64,000 nt of DNA, from the IMG/VR virus record IMGVR_UViG_3300045747_000058, positions 1 through 64,000 of that record. The stretch is one strand, 5' to 3'. A program made the translations under genes and the position numbers. Of this stretch, positions 24,801 through 32,881 are shown one piece after another (position 1 is the first letter of the stretch; the number at the start of each line of letters is the position of its first letter). The notes beneath the pieces were generated by a model. That model did not search any database. It saw only the letters and a program-made list of their open reading frames with translations, and was not told where the DNA came from. The DNA is from a virus.

Positions 24801-27398
24801 CGCGATCACGTCGCGGTCCTTCATGCCGCCCTGTGCCAACCGATCAGCGTGCTCGCGCATGGAGACGAACTCCCACTTGTGGTTGGGCCGGTTCTTCTCC
24901 ATCTGGCCCATCACGTGTTGGGTGTAGCTCTTGGCAGACTTGAACTTACCCTTCTGTACGTCGGGGTGGTCCATCATGCCGCCGATGCCCTGCATGCCCT
25001 CGGAGTCGCCTGAGGCATGCACCGTGGCTACTGACTGCCGACCTGCCTTGTCGCCTTCGCCTACGAACAGGTCACGGATGCTGCCGTCCTCATTCTTGTG
25101 GTAACCCTCTTGGAAGTCGTGCTCCAGTTCTGCGTTGTCGCGTTGCAGACCTTCCTTCGCGGCCTGCGCTGCCACGGCGGACTCATCGGTCTCGCCCACG
25201 GACTTGCCGACCTTCTGGTCGGTGCCGGTGATGTTGCTCGGGCGGTCACGCTCCACCATGGCAGCGTTCTCAAGCAGTGCGTAGGCCTTGTCAGCCTTCT
25301 TGCCGAAGATCGCCTGCATCTGGCGGTGCATCTCTTTGTTGTACAGCGTGGACTCTTCGCTCTGCTGCTTGTCGTTGCCGCGCACCCAGTTCATCAGGTG
25401 CTTAGCTGTCTGTGGGTCGTTGACGACGCTGTAGTGCTCGCTGCCGCGAGGCAGCATGGCGACGAGGCCCTTCTGCACCGTGTCGTATTGATCATGCGTG
25501 TCCACCGCGCCATTGATGTGGCCGAACACATTGTTGACTTCCTCGGGGTCCTTGCCACGGATGGCGTTGTACACCCTCGTAAGCGCGGGGCCAGTGTCCG
25601 GCCCGAGGATGCTCACGAGGTTGTCGAACATCGCTTCCTTCTTGTTCTCGAAGCGGAACTTGCCGAGGTTTTCGTATCGGCCGTCTTTGCCCTTCTGGAT
25701 ATTGGCTTCTCTACCGGCGAGGCTCATCCATTTGCGGATGCCGGAGACAAGCTCGGTCTGCATGGGTCGGCTGCTGACGAGCGCACTCTTCAGACGCTCA
25801 TCAGTGATCGCGGGCAGTAGCTCCTTGGCGATGATGTCGTGCGCTGCGCTGAAGTCCTCAGACTTCTTGGCCCCACCCTTGTCACCGCCCATGGCCTCGT
25901 TCATACCCTTCGTGAACGAACTGACCTTGCCCATCAGGGTGTCGAGGAACCCCTTGTCCTCAGCGGCCTTGGCTATCGTGGCACGATTCTCTGGGACGTT
26001 CAGGTCTCGGCTGGCGGCCTGCACCTCGTCGGTGGCGTGACCACTACCCTCCATTTCCCGAAACAGGTCGTTGGCGCGGCGGTTCGCCTCAGCCTCAGAC
26101 GCGTCGGCCATGCTCTTGGCCTGTTCGGGGTTGGCCTTGCGCATGGCCTCGGGGTCACCAAAAAAGCCGTTGTTCTTCAGGTCGTCGAGTTTCTTGTCCG
26201 CCTTGCCTTTGGCTACGCCGAGGTAGTCCAGCGCGGTCTGGGCTGCGCCCTTTTCTGCCAAGTCCTTTTTGATCGGTTCGAACGTCTCGCGGATGCTCTT
26301 GGCTGCTGCCACATATGCGTCATACGCTTTGTCGCCCACACCCTTGGCACCGGCTGCTACCTGCTCCTTTACGTCGGGAGGCACGTTGGTGTCGGATAAG
26401 AGGTCCGAGATGTCCTGCTTGGTGGCCTTGTAGGTCTCGGCCGCGCCCTTGCCGAGCTTGCTCTCGGACACTCCGTCGTATAGACCCTGGGCGATCTCCC
26501 CCAGGTTGTCCCAGACGCCTGTAGCGGCCTTTCCGGGCCTGGACTGGGCAACGTCCTCCTTAGCCACAGAAAACGCGTCTCCGACCCCTTTTAGGGCTTT
26601 ACGAGGCATTCCGTGCACCATGTCTCCAGCCATACCCGCCATACCGAAGGCACCACCCAGCACCGCGTTGTCCACGCCAGCTTCCTTGATGGCGTTCGGG
26701 TCGGTCACCTGACCGCTGGTAGCCAGTTGGCGGATGCCCTCACCACCTGCACCGGCCACACCCTGGCCCAGGACGCCCGCACCCATGTTGTGCATGAAAC
26801 TCTGGCCGATGGTGCGGCCAGCGGCCTGCTCTGCTCCTGCCCCCAGCATGCGCCCAGCCATAGTGCCGGGGACGATGTTCAGCGCTGCGGACGAAGCCAA
26901 ACCACCCAGCGCGGCACGGCCGAAGTTCTCCTGTGGGCTGCGCAGCTGGGCTTCAGGGTCCTGCTGCTGACGAAGGGAGATGTCACCGGCTTCGAGCGGA
27001 GCGAACAGGGCCGTGGGCGCAGCGATGGCACCCCCCTTGACTTTGGTCAGCCCGCCGAGCAGGCCAGCGCCCATGCCGCCCACGAGCGCGGGCGTAAGCT
27101 GACCGGCCTTGTAGCCCAACCAGTTTGCCCCGCCACGCAGATCGTGCACGCTGGCCCACGTCGGGTTTGCTGCTGCTTGCTCTGCTTGCTGGGCCTCTAG
27201 TAGCTGCTGTTGCAGTGCCTGGGTTGCTTCGGGCGAGACACTGCCGCCAAAAGCTCGGGTAGCACCCTGGCCGAGCGCAGAGAGTTGCGCCCCCATGCCA
27301 GCACCGGCACCGCGCAGGCCCTTGGAAAACTCGGACTCGCTGTTTGGACGTTTGCTGGTAGGTTCCGCGTCGGCGTAATACTGGTCGTAGAGGCTCAT
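18882..27398 (-). CDS. Giant polyvalent virion/ejection protein (2838 aa) with HExxH motif
   Basis: The N-terminal ~250 residues alternate Gly/Ala-rich hydrophobic stretches (PALVGGMGAGLLGGL, AALGGLASSAALNIVPG), a feature of internal proteins that enter membranes during DNA ejection. A very long charged middle (~300-1900) is mostly coiled coil. Around residue 2078 it has AHHEALHGFF, an HExxH zincin motif, followed ~40 residues later by EEAAAYAYQFW, which could give the third ligand. The C-terminal ~500 residues contain another Gly-rich segment and end in GDRVREAQAD. Phage 'large polyvalent proteins' combine ejection and enzymatic modules in this way. It lies at the end of the virion operon, where podoviruses keep ejection proteins. 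No RNA polymerase motifs seen, so it is not an N4-type vRNAP. Confidence 0.85.
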   Translation of the reverse strand: MSLYDQYYADAEPTSKRPNSESEFSKGLRGAGAGMGAQLSALGQGATRAFGGSVSPEATQALQQQLLEAQQAEQAAANPTWASVHDLRGGANWLGYKAGQLTPALVGGMGAGLLGGLTKVKGGAIAAPTALFAPLEAGDISLRQQQDPEAQLRSPQENFGRAALGGLASSAALNIVPGTMAGRMLGAGAEQAAGRTIGQSFMHNMGAGVLGQGVAGAGGEGIRQLATSGQVTDPNAIKEAGVDNAVLGGAFGMAGMAGDMVHGMPRKALKGVGDAFSVAKEDVAQSRPGKAATGVWDNLGEIAQGLYDGVSESKLGKGAAETYKATKQDISDLLSDTNVPPDVKEQVAAGAKGVGDKAYDAYVAAAKSIRETFEPIKKDLAEKGAAQTALDYLGVAKGKADKKLDDLKNNGFFGDPEAMRKANPEQAKSMADASEAEANRRANDLFREMEGSGHATDEVQAASRDLNVPENRATIAKAAEDKGFLDTLMGKVSSFTKGMNEAMGGDKGGAKKSEDFSAAHDIIAKELLPAITDERLKSALVSSRPMQTELVSGIRKWMSLAGREANIQKGKDGRYENLGKFRFENKKEAMFDNLVSILGPDTGPALTRVYNAIRGKDPEEVNNVFGHINGAVDTHDQYDTVQKGLVAMLPRGSEHYSVVNDPQTAKHLMNWVRGNDKQQSEESTLYNKEMHRQMQAIFGKKADKAYALLENAAMVERDRPSNITGTDQKVGKSVGETDESAVAAQAAKEGLQRDNAELEHDFQEGYHKNEDGSIRDLFVGEGDKAGRQSVATVHASGDSEGMQGIGGMMDHPDVQKGKFKSAKSYTQHVMGQMEKNRPNHKWEFVSMREHADRLAQGGMKDRDVIADIDKNFPDLAEVPEHEWDTHGYVRGVNKETGQGELYIGKGDKVGTVKRGTGKLNGLFRSPAHEQSTGMADAQSSTESRIRELRNQYPGYNVSFVTAKDYMKSSGKSWGTVQEQFPHMVGMDEKHAGNVGYIKLQGKDRDAEGIAPYELRRVQLDAKNHGRSPARFNVGDRAYDAVRLTSEFSKKMGYDHTSGNDATDMQRIKEAFTNGYAAVLQHESKGNGFNNENGETLSHDQVVKAPKGGTDRMLGNIDPDTVVAYRKGRKITVGDLRGDLGSRFPEPKNLSPEMQKQLAHVDELTRDQLVSAHKKAWVGEDVARDKLHKAGIEALEGKFLKGKDYNLALAKWKQEHLSDPDFRIPEREAWTNALKRAMEKDRGRQEEILGTEYGSPQRTGQIGAKDEGASAKPARGVVHEAAQRKLQSKLETLETKLEGTSKPETRKQISAQIEELRTQIRSDNATGAHDRDAIAGHHRLRIEGVKSEIADRESRIARLERTLEGETSKDKASYIRNQIDELNNGHRMFPDDKGQLPIGGNGKPMDSLRDLKDRVAHMEQNMRDAPKAAEINAAVAKQRSHIEDLERQAADGKNVAHELERAHDQLTELTQERIYRSGDPYGGTGSGKREVDPFGDIGTTSSLLSEDDLRIRTNAGDGSFRDDFSKVKNPNVHEHNSAINELKGNITNLSARMRGLEKEDAAAREQFVKENEGASLKDSEKFVGPNAKAIEKIKKDIAGFHTEKDRLATQNGMLTDVGHTAYQETFNKRLGTFLDEWRNLGNAFPKKGATAEQKLGVAAPKLAMMRSLAERATKLATYADVLAPAMRDKLMNFAKGHDGKIASPTDAKAALDALVMGSKEAIRTKDFREAHPPTEKAAKVEGTPDPKAVAAKKAAFLEKAASGDKALIKEMSESTDAKGLQRAVEALNGQEATPEVVKVLDAANARIAELIKADPTVAYGLLTKKYSLESTGKKYWGINRETSDNIDKLAHIGAFGPIKRATLWTTRDGESGYIMRVLDHDVMEKAEVPDPDAATVLTINKFRWDDAPGHGVSIDGPKDGTLAHDKYAHLLRELNPKEERETKGDGQSPDGTYSKFREGNYSTTEMRMLLRSFNEHVKDFHDPSGDIGSHRDTGANPGKENTWSQHRIDRLSAQRMAPNATGPKTSSHKDILDYLHKVLGNTVSLEMANILHAGEFSREQMGDIIRVSVHSLNPMSVAHHEALHGFFQQLRDKGHPEISNVIERMAMSPHIQAQLRERLAHSPEALRQLRDPEEAAAYAYQFWAHDKNFKLQGPQVGVFNRIKQFFRNIMGIWTNDQRAEHILKYFNDGKYVGKSDHILGRDLMDVGKNDTLETIKSIGKPLVNLRDALVSTGSERLHDTGNPALIKLAKLVKAQHTEESSDAGYLPTARAEASTRMDALSKALGTANEAHMQDAFEALQEGRTATTAEGRAAQTAVKGFLKDMRDYVTRAGVKLNDLGADYFPRVYDAYYISSHQDEFNAVLSKYGVGEDTMHRIIAGDGSMDGVLTDIPGMQARKERKLSFIPDSELAPFMKKDFHGVMSNYVAQATKRAEWARRFNDDSSGLYKLLDKAKGQGATKEHIALAQDYVDGINGHLGADISPDARRLMSNMMVYQNVRLLPMMLFSSMVDPLGIMVRGGKLGDAWGAYKRGAKELFSAWKDHPTFDHQTEMATTMGIIDNANLSHTMGATFGGGLSGGTAEKINNAFFKYNFAEQVNQSMRVSAMEAAKRFIVRHVDHPTAHSERYLRELGLTAKDVLKDSQGELLMDPKNLKTKMALNRWVDGAVLRPDAADKPVWMNDPHYALIGHLKQFAFAFQETILKRITHEAAHGNYTPMLAVASYIPVMFAADAAKSLVTSGSLEPDWKNGWSLADHIGYETQRAGLLGVGQFSVDAMNDMKEGGTGIGRLLGPTIEQLAEVAQLAGGRKQFGSVALHAMPANALYANWVNSGDRVREAQAD

Positions 27399-27412
27399 GG
27401 GGTTTCCTTGTC

Positions 27413-30400
27413 TTACTGGCCGATGCTGGTGAAGTTGCGGCTCTCGGGGGCGCCGATGGAGCTAAACGGGTGGCGGAAGGTGAAGCCCCCGTCCACAGCA
27501 GAGCGAGGTATTTTTGAGCCGTTGCGCAAGACATAGTGGCTGTCGGTGCTGCGTTTGAGGTCAATGGCGTAGTCCGCAGGGTTGGGGCTATCCACCATCG
27601 TGCCCGCCCACGGCGCCACACCTTTGTTCTGGGCCACGAGGCGCTTCATCGCCATGCCTTGATCAATCACGGACTTGTCCTGCTCGGTCAGGTGGGCAAA
27701 GCCACCCTTCTCAATCCTGGCCGCGCCTTGGTGGTCCCCCATGTCACGAGCACGTTTGGCTGCGCCTTCGAGGTACGCCTGTGCACCGGACATGTGTTCG
27801 GATACGGCTTTCTGGTCTGGGCCTTGTTTGCCGTCCACATCGGTGACGTATTTCGAGCCAAGCTGATCGGCGTAGTTCTTCGCAGCTGTCTGTCCGTTGT
27901 CGAACGTCTGTTTGTCCTTGGTGTTGCCGAACTCTTCGCGGCGCAACTGGTAGTCACGGTCCTTGGACATCCATTCCATACGTGCATTGGCACGCGCTGC
28001 TTGGTTGCTCAGCTGGTGACCCAGGACCGCTGCATCCGCTGTGATCTGGTGAGCGCGGAGGTTTGTCGTGTTCGTGGCTGCACCGCGTAGGGTCTCGCCG
28101 CGCTGCCGTAAACCCTCAAGGTCCTGCTGCCTGTATCCTTCGAGCGCAGCCTCGCCGCGCGCTGATTCTCGTAGGTCAGTCTTGGAGCTTGCTTCTATAC
28201 GTGCAGCCTGGATACCTTTCTCACGGTCCCACCGAGCCTGTGCATCCAGTGCGACTTGCCCTTGGGCTGCTTGGTCCACTCGGCCCTGGGCTGCTTGTTG
28301 TAGGCGCTCTTGCCCCATGCTGTCGCCAAGGCGGCGGTCTTTTTCGGTGTTTGCGAGGCGCTGCTGCACGTCCTCTTCCGAAGGTGTGAAGGCGCTGCCG
28401 CGTAGGGCGGGTTGCGGAGTGCCGCTGGCTGCAGCTTGTACAGCAGGTGTCGCAGGTGCGGTCTGCGCGGCAGTAGCGGACTCTTTGGCTGGGTCACCGC
28501 TCATGAGTCGCCCAATGATGTTCTGCTCAGGGTTCATATGATGGCTCGTCAGAATCTCGTCGCCGTGGAACAGCGCGTTGGCACCTTTGTGCGCGTACTT
28601 GTCGCCCAGATATGCACCACCCGCAGTACCCGCAAAAGTGCCGACTGGGCCTGTTGCTGTCCCGACACCACCCCCGAACGCACCTCCAAGAGCAGTACCG
28701 CCGACGCGCAGCACGTCTTGGCCGAGGAGCTTAGCCTGCTCTCCTATGGAGAGAGGGCTGTTTGGGCCGTATGCGTCGTAGTGGCCCAACACACCGAACA
28801 AGTTGCTGGCGGGGCCTGCGATCTTGCCTGCGTTGGCGCGAACGTACTTCCCAGCGTTTGCTGCTGCATCGGTTGCAGCGACACCGGCGTTGCCGACGGT
28901 AATCCCGCCGCCTTTGGCTGCGGCAAACGGGTTCTTCCAGTTCACACCCTCGGGCACGAGGCCTTGCGCACCTGTCTTGACTTTGTCCCACATGCTGTTG
29001 GTCTTGGCCCCATCGCGCAGGCCGTCCACTGTCGCACCCCATGCACTGCCGCCGTTTGTCGGGGGTGCTGCGGTGTTCCCACGCAGGCCGTCCACTGTCG
29101 CGCCCCATGCACCCGAAGGCTTAGGCGATGCGCCGCCGTTACCGCCAACTGCACCGGGAGACCCAGGCTTGTCATAGAAGTCGTAGCCGCCAGTGCGTCC
29201 TGTGCCCGCCACTGGCACGACGGCGCGAGAGGCGTTGGTGTGGTATGCCTGATTTGCCCGCATAGCTGCGTCGTCAGCCGCCGAGGCCATGGCAGGTTCA
29301 GGCTGCGGGGGCGGGCTGTACGAACCCGTCTTTTCGTCATAGATCAAGTCTTCAATGCCACCGCTGAACGAGCCTTGTGCATGCAGCACAGGGCCGTGAA
29401 GCGCTTCCTTCGTTGCACCGGCCACGGTCTTGCCCTGCGACGCCAGCGTTACCTTTTGGACTTTCTTCAGGTGTCCGCGCAGGCTCGGGTCCTTCTTCAT
29501 CATGGCGTTGGACACCACGAACTCTCCTGGCTCGTACATGGCCGGAATCTTGTCACCTGTACCGTGACCTGGGACCGTGCCGCCGTTGCGCAGGCCGAGC
29601 GCTTGCATCTTCGCTGCCGTGCTCGCGCCGCTACTGTAGTTGGTGATGTTGTTTACCGGGGCAGCTACTTGCGTGGGGGCCTGTGCGGGGGCTGGTGCTC
29701 TGGCCGCAGCGTCTTGGGCTGCGTACTTGGCGTTCACGCGAGCCATTTGCTGCTCGGGCGATTCCTTGAATAAGCCCTTGATGGAATCCAGCATGCCGCC
29801 GTCTTTGAAGTGGACCATGTTGCCTTGATTGGCGACATTGCCGATCCTGGCCTGCTGCAACTGGTACCCATCCTGATGAGAGGCGAGGTTGCTCATGGTC
29901 TGGTCCACCGCTGCCGTGGGGTGTCCAGGCGTGCCGCCAGCTGTCATGCCGAGGCTGGGTTGAGACGTCGAGGCTGCTCGGCCGGCCGCATTGCTAAATG
30001 TGTTCGTGGTCTTGTCGAACTGAATGTCCTGGCTTGGGTTGCCAGGGGCAGACGAGTTGTACTGCGGGCCGGACACGTTGCCGACCTGATGGGTGCGCAG
30101 GCCTTCGGCCGTGGGCGCGGCAAAACTATGCGCGGCGGGCAGGCCGACCTGATGGGTGCGCAGGCCTTCGGCCGTGGGCGCGGCAAAACTATGCGCGGCG
30201 GGCAGGCCCACGTTGGCATCGGGTGCCGTGGTCGGTGCTGGCACGCCAGTCGGCGCGGCGGGGGCCGCTGGAGGCGTCAGTACCGACTTGACGCCAGCGT
30301 TGTGCGCCGCGAGGTCCTGTGCCCATGTGCCGCCACCTGTGGGCGGGTTCACCATCTCGACTGCTGGGGCGCTCTCAGGGACTAGAGAATTGAAGGGTTG

Positions 30401-30577
30401 GCCGCCCTGGCTGCGAGAGAAGTTGACGGTTGGGCGGGGCTTTGATGCTTGGGGGTCGAAATCCTGCCACGACCGTTGGGTTGGCAGCAAGGTGTTCGGG
30501 TCGATGCCCATCTTGCGGGCAATACGGTCATCCCCCGTAGAACGCTGCGGGCGAAGGGAAGTCGGAAAATCGGCCAT
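27413..30577 (-). CDS. Internal virion protein (1054 aa), Pro/Ala-rich N-terminus
   Basis: ATG 30577 has AAGGAG six bases upstream; the GTG two codons earlier is too close to it. Residues ~100-170 are Pro/Ala-rich and hold two identical 21-residue repeats (63-bp tandem copy at 30083-30208). Near residue 330 the block GGTVPGHGTGDKIPAMYEPG, followed by EFVVS, is a motif seen in many phage minor tail and ejection proteins. A Gly/Ala-rich part (~560-660) and a long charged coil (~790-960) follow. Together with the giant downstream gene it probably forms the ejection apparatus. Confidence 0.78.
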   Translation of the reverse strand: MADFPTSLRPQRSTGDDRIARKMGIDPNTLLPTQRSWQDFDPQASKPRPTVNFSRSQGGQPFNSLVPESAPAVEMVNPPTGGGTWAQDLAAHNAGVKSVLTPPAAPAAPTGVPAPTTAPDANVGLPAAHSFAAPTAEGLRTHQVGLPAAHSFAAPTAEGLRTHQVGNVSGPQYNSSAPGNPSQDIQFDKTTNTFSNAAGRAASTSQPSLGMTAGGTPGHPTAAVDQTMSNLASHQDGYQLQQARIGNVANQGNMVHFKDGGMLDSIKGLFKESPEQQMARVNAKYAAQDAAARAPAPAQAPTQVAAPVNNITNYSSGASTAAKMQALGLRNGGTVPGHGTGDKIPAMYEPGEFVVSNAMMKKDPSLRGHLKKVQKVTLASQGKTVAGATKEALHGPVLHAQGSFSGGIEDLIYDEKTGSYSPPPQPEPAMASAADDAAMRANQAYHTNASRAVVPVAGTGRTGGYDFYDKPGSPGAVGGNGGASPKPSGAWGATVDGLRGNTAAPPTNGGSAWGATVDGLRDGAKTNSMWDKVKTGAQGLVPEGVNWKNPFAAAKGGGITVGNAGVAATDAAANAGKYVRANAGKIAGPASNLFGVLGHYDAYGPNSPLSIGEQAKLLGQDVLRVGGTALGGAFGGGVGTATGPVGTFAGTAGGAYLGDKYAHKGANALFHGDEILTSHHMNPEQNIIGRLMSGDPAKESATAAQTAPATPAVQAAASGTPQPALRGSAFTPSEEDVQQRLANTEKDRRLGDSMGQERLQQAAQGRVDQAAQGQVALDAQARWDREKGIQAARIEASSKTDLRESARGEAALEGYRQQDLEGLRQRGETLRGAATNTTNLRAHQITADAAVLGHQLSNQAARANARMEWMSKDRDYQLRREEFGNTKDKQTFDNGQTAAKNYADQLGSKYVTDVDGKQGPDQKAVSEHMSGAQAYLEGAAKRARDMGDHQGAARIEKGGFAHLTEQDKSVIDQGMAMKRLVAQNKGVAPWAGTMVDSPNPADYAIDLKRSTDSHYVLRNGSKIPRSAVDGGFTFRHPFSSIGAPESRNFTSIGQ
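30083..30208. repeat. Perfect 63-bp tandem duplication inside a virion gene
   Basis: Two adjacent identical 63-base units (30083-30145 and 30146-30208) encode the 21-residue repeat beginning VGLPAAHSF. Identity at every base, including third positions, implies recent duplication. Confidence 0.9.
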
Positions 30578-30654
30578 GGGCACTCCTTGAGGAAGTGCCT
30601 TCGCAGCCTGTCGGCTCCAGCGGATTACGGCATTTTAATGCCTACGCCGGTAAG

Positions 30655-30831
30655 TCACCAGCCCCGCACTGCCCCGGTGTAAAGGATGTACCCGCCGACA
30701 CATGCCATGATGAACATCGTCCTCTTGAACTGCCCCCACTGATACTTCACAAATTTCTTAGGGTGTCGAAGGTCGGTACCCTCAAGGTATTCCTTGAAAA
30801 CTTCTTTGGTCGCATCTTTGAGTTTCGTCAT
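30655..30831 (-). CDS. Small single-TM protein (58 aa)
   Basis: ATG 30831 is preceded on the minus strand by CTGGAGTGGAAC. It has a charged N-terminus (TKLKDATKEVFKEYLEG, HPKKFVKY) and one membrane helix near the end (MFIMACVGGYILYTGAV). It lies in an otherwise empty 275-base gap between two large virion genes. GGCATT-TT-AATGCC (30629-30642) behind it could be a weak terminator. Function unknown. Confidence 0.6.
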   Translation of the reverse strand: MTKLKDATKEVFKEYLEGTDLRHPKKFVKYQWGQFKRTMFIMACVGGYILYTGAVRGW

Positions 30832-30859
30832 GTTCCACTCCAGTTGGTTTGTAAGTACT

Positions 30860-32881
30860 TTACGGTGATAGGACGCTGCCCGGCATAGTGGCCACTTGGG
30901 CTACCGGCGCATTGTAGTTGTAGCTGGTGGAGTCAGAGCCGCTGATGGATGCTTGAGCATGCATCATCGCATATGCTGAAGAGGTCCACTGTGCGTATAC
31001 CTGAGCGCCGACCTTGGCGGCGTCAGCACGGGCGGTGTTCGTGGCGATGAGGGAGTCCGCAGAAGCTCGTGCTGTCTGAAGTGTTATGGTCTGCTGCGCC
31101 TCGTACTGCTTGATGCCAGCCTCCCAAACGCGGGCATGCATGTTGGCCTTTGCCTCAGCCGCTGCTATGGAGGCCCGGTCTGCGTCTAGCAGTGCGGAGT
31201 TTTGCATTGCTTGTGCCTTCGCTGTTTCGGAAGCAACGACGCCCCTGGCACGGTAGCCTTCCCACTCCACGCTTTTCGCTTGGGCTATGGCACTGAACCG
31301 ACTTATCTCTGCTCGCGCTTTCTCGCCCTGCGCTGAGGCCACCGCAGCGTGAGCCGATGCGTTGGCTTTGTACGCTTCGAGTTTCAGCCCTTCTGCCTGC
31401 ACGCCATATTTGTACACCTCAGTTTTGGCGACCTCAGCCCCGACCAGCGCGGAGTAGGCGCGAACCTGTTCGCCAGCTGCGCCAATTTTGGCTTGGCCGA
31501 GTTGTACCTGGGATTGGACAGCGCTGATCTGGGCTTTGAACACTTCGATTTTGGAGGTCTCTGCGTTGACCTGGGCCACGTACGCCCTGATCTGCTCACC
31601 CGCGATGCCGATCTTGGCCTGCTCTAGTTGGACCAGCACTTGCGCAGCGCCGACCTGAGCTTTGTAAATCTCCACATGGGACATGCTCGCGTCCACCTCA
31701 GTCTTGTACTGCTGGACCATGTTGGTGTTGATCTGGGCTTTAGTCTGTTCGCCGGAGATTTGCGCTTTGAAGGCTTCGACCTTTGTCATCTCTGCCTGGA
31801 TCAAGGTTCTGTAAGCCTCACTGTATGTGCTATATGCCGCCAGCAGTGTTTTGAAGTTGTCCGTCTGCGCGTTGTAGATGCTGATGGCATTGTCTGCGTA
31901 CGTTTTGGCTGTCTCGAATGCCAGCTGCTCCATCTTGTATGCCTGATCAATCAGCTGGCCCTCAAGTTGGATGCCCAAGGTGATAGCCTGCTTCAGGTTC
32001 TCCTGCTCCATCTCGGCTTGCTTCACAGAGACATCGCGGGACAGTTCGGACAGTTTGTCGTAGTACGCTTGTTCAGCTTCACGCATCTGGGCACTCAGCG
32101 CGCCGGTGGGCAGCACAAACCCAAGCGATTCGGATTTGCGCATTACCTCACTTACGTTTGCTTGAGCGATCTTGGTCTCGCGGTCGCGGCTTCGGTCCCA
32201 GATTGCCTGTTCAACCGCAGCGGATAGACCCGTGCCCCCAGCCAGCCGTGTCTGGAGATAAGCCAGCATCTGCGTCTGGTACCCGTCGCCCTGGGCGTAA
32301 GAGTACGGTGTCGGGGCGGCCAGCATCATCGTGGGCATGTCGGACAGCTTGGTCAGCCAGTCCTCGTGCATGTTCACGCCAGTGAAGGTCACCGTGTCGA
32401 TAGCGAGGTACGCCGGTAGTGTCGGAAGCGTGATCTCCGGGGCGCTCGGTACCAGCACGGTCGACACTGCTGGAAGCGAGGGGATTGTCGGCAGTGTGAT
32501 CAGCGGCGCGTCGGGCAAAGTCACCGCGTCGAGCGATGGGATTACTGGTATAGCCCCAGTCGAGATAGTCGGTAGACTGGGCAGGTTCATCGTCGGAGCG
32601 AGGTCCGTGAACGGGGTTATGTCGATTGCTGGAATGAGTTCCGATATGTCCATCGGTGTGGTCCCTGTTGAGGGGATGGTGATGGGGGTCAGCGGGGAGA
32701 TTGGCGGGAGGTCTATGGTCGGCACTGGGGGCAGATTGCTCGCAGCCACTGTGATCGGCGGCAGGTCGAAGTTGATGGCGTTCAGCGCGGTGATCATCTC
32801 CTTCGTCGCCAGTTGCGCATCCTTTGCATAGTTCTGCGCGTTGGTGAATATTGTGCTGACTTGTGTTGATGCTCCGGGCAT
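30860..32881 (-). CDS. Virion protein with long helical repeats (673 aa)
   Basis: The first ~190 residues are Pro/Thr/Ile-rich (LPTIPSLPAVSTVLVPSAPEI-like strings), probably extended. From ~370 to 520 there are four or so degenerate ~37-residue helical repeats built round KxEVFKAQISAxQxQxQL and AGEQIRAYxAxVxAE. The helix continues, Ala-rich, to ~640. A rod or fibre-like structural component of the tail or an internal core protein is likely. Translationally coupled to the gene before. Confidence 0.7.
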   Translation of the reverse strand: MPGASTQVSTIFTNAQNYAKDAQLATKEMITALNAINFDLPPITVAASNLPPVPTIDLPPISPLTPITIPSTGTTPMDISELIPAIDITPFTDLAPTMNLPSLPTISTGAIPVIPSLDAVTLPDAPLITLPTIPSLPAVSTVLVPSAPEITLPTLPAYLAIDTVTFTGVNMHEDWLTKLSDMPTMMLAAPTPYSYAQGDGYQTQMLAYLQTRLAGGTGLSAAVEQAIWDRSRDRETKIAQANVSEVMRKSESLGFVLPTGALSAQMREAEQAYYDKLSELSRDVSVKQAEMEQENLKQAITLGIQLEGQLIDQAYKMEQLAFETAKTYADNAISIYNAQTDNFKTLLAAYSTYSEAYRTLIQAEMTKVEAFKAQISGEQTKAQINTNMVQQYKTEVDASMSHVEIYKAQVGAAQVLVQLEQAKIGIAGEQIRAYVAQVNAETSKIEVFKAQISAVQSQVQLGQAKIGAAGEQVRAYSALVGAEVAKTEVYKYGVQAEGLKLEAYKANASAHAAVASAQGEKARAEISRFSAIAQAKSVEWEGYRARGVVASETAKAQAMQNSALLDADRASIAAAEAKANMHARVWEAGIKQYEAQQTITLQTARASADSLIATNTARADAAKVGAQVYAQWTSSAYAMMHAQASISGSDSTSYNYNAPVAQVATMPGSVLSP

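Noticed and set aside
20634-25820. Several 200-300-codon plus-strand frames opposite the giant virion gene
   Set aside because: GC-rich shadow frames: no recognisable domains, no ribosome-binding sites, and they lie wholly within an uninterrupted minus-strand gene.
18882-27398. N4-like virion RNA polymerase
   Set aside because: Despite the size, I could not find T7/N4 polymerase motifs; the sequence is dominated by coiled coil, Gly/Ala-rich and HExxH segments.
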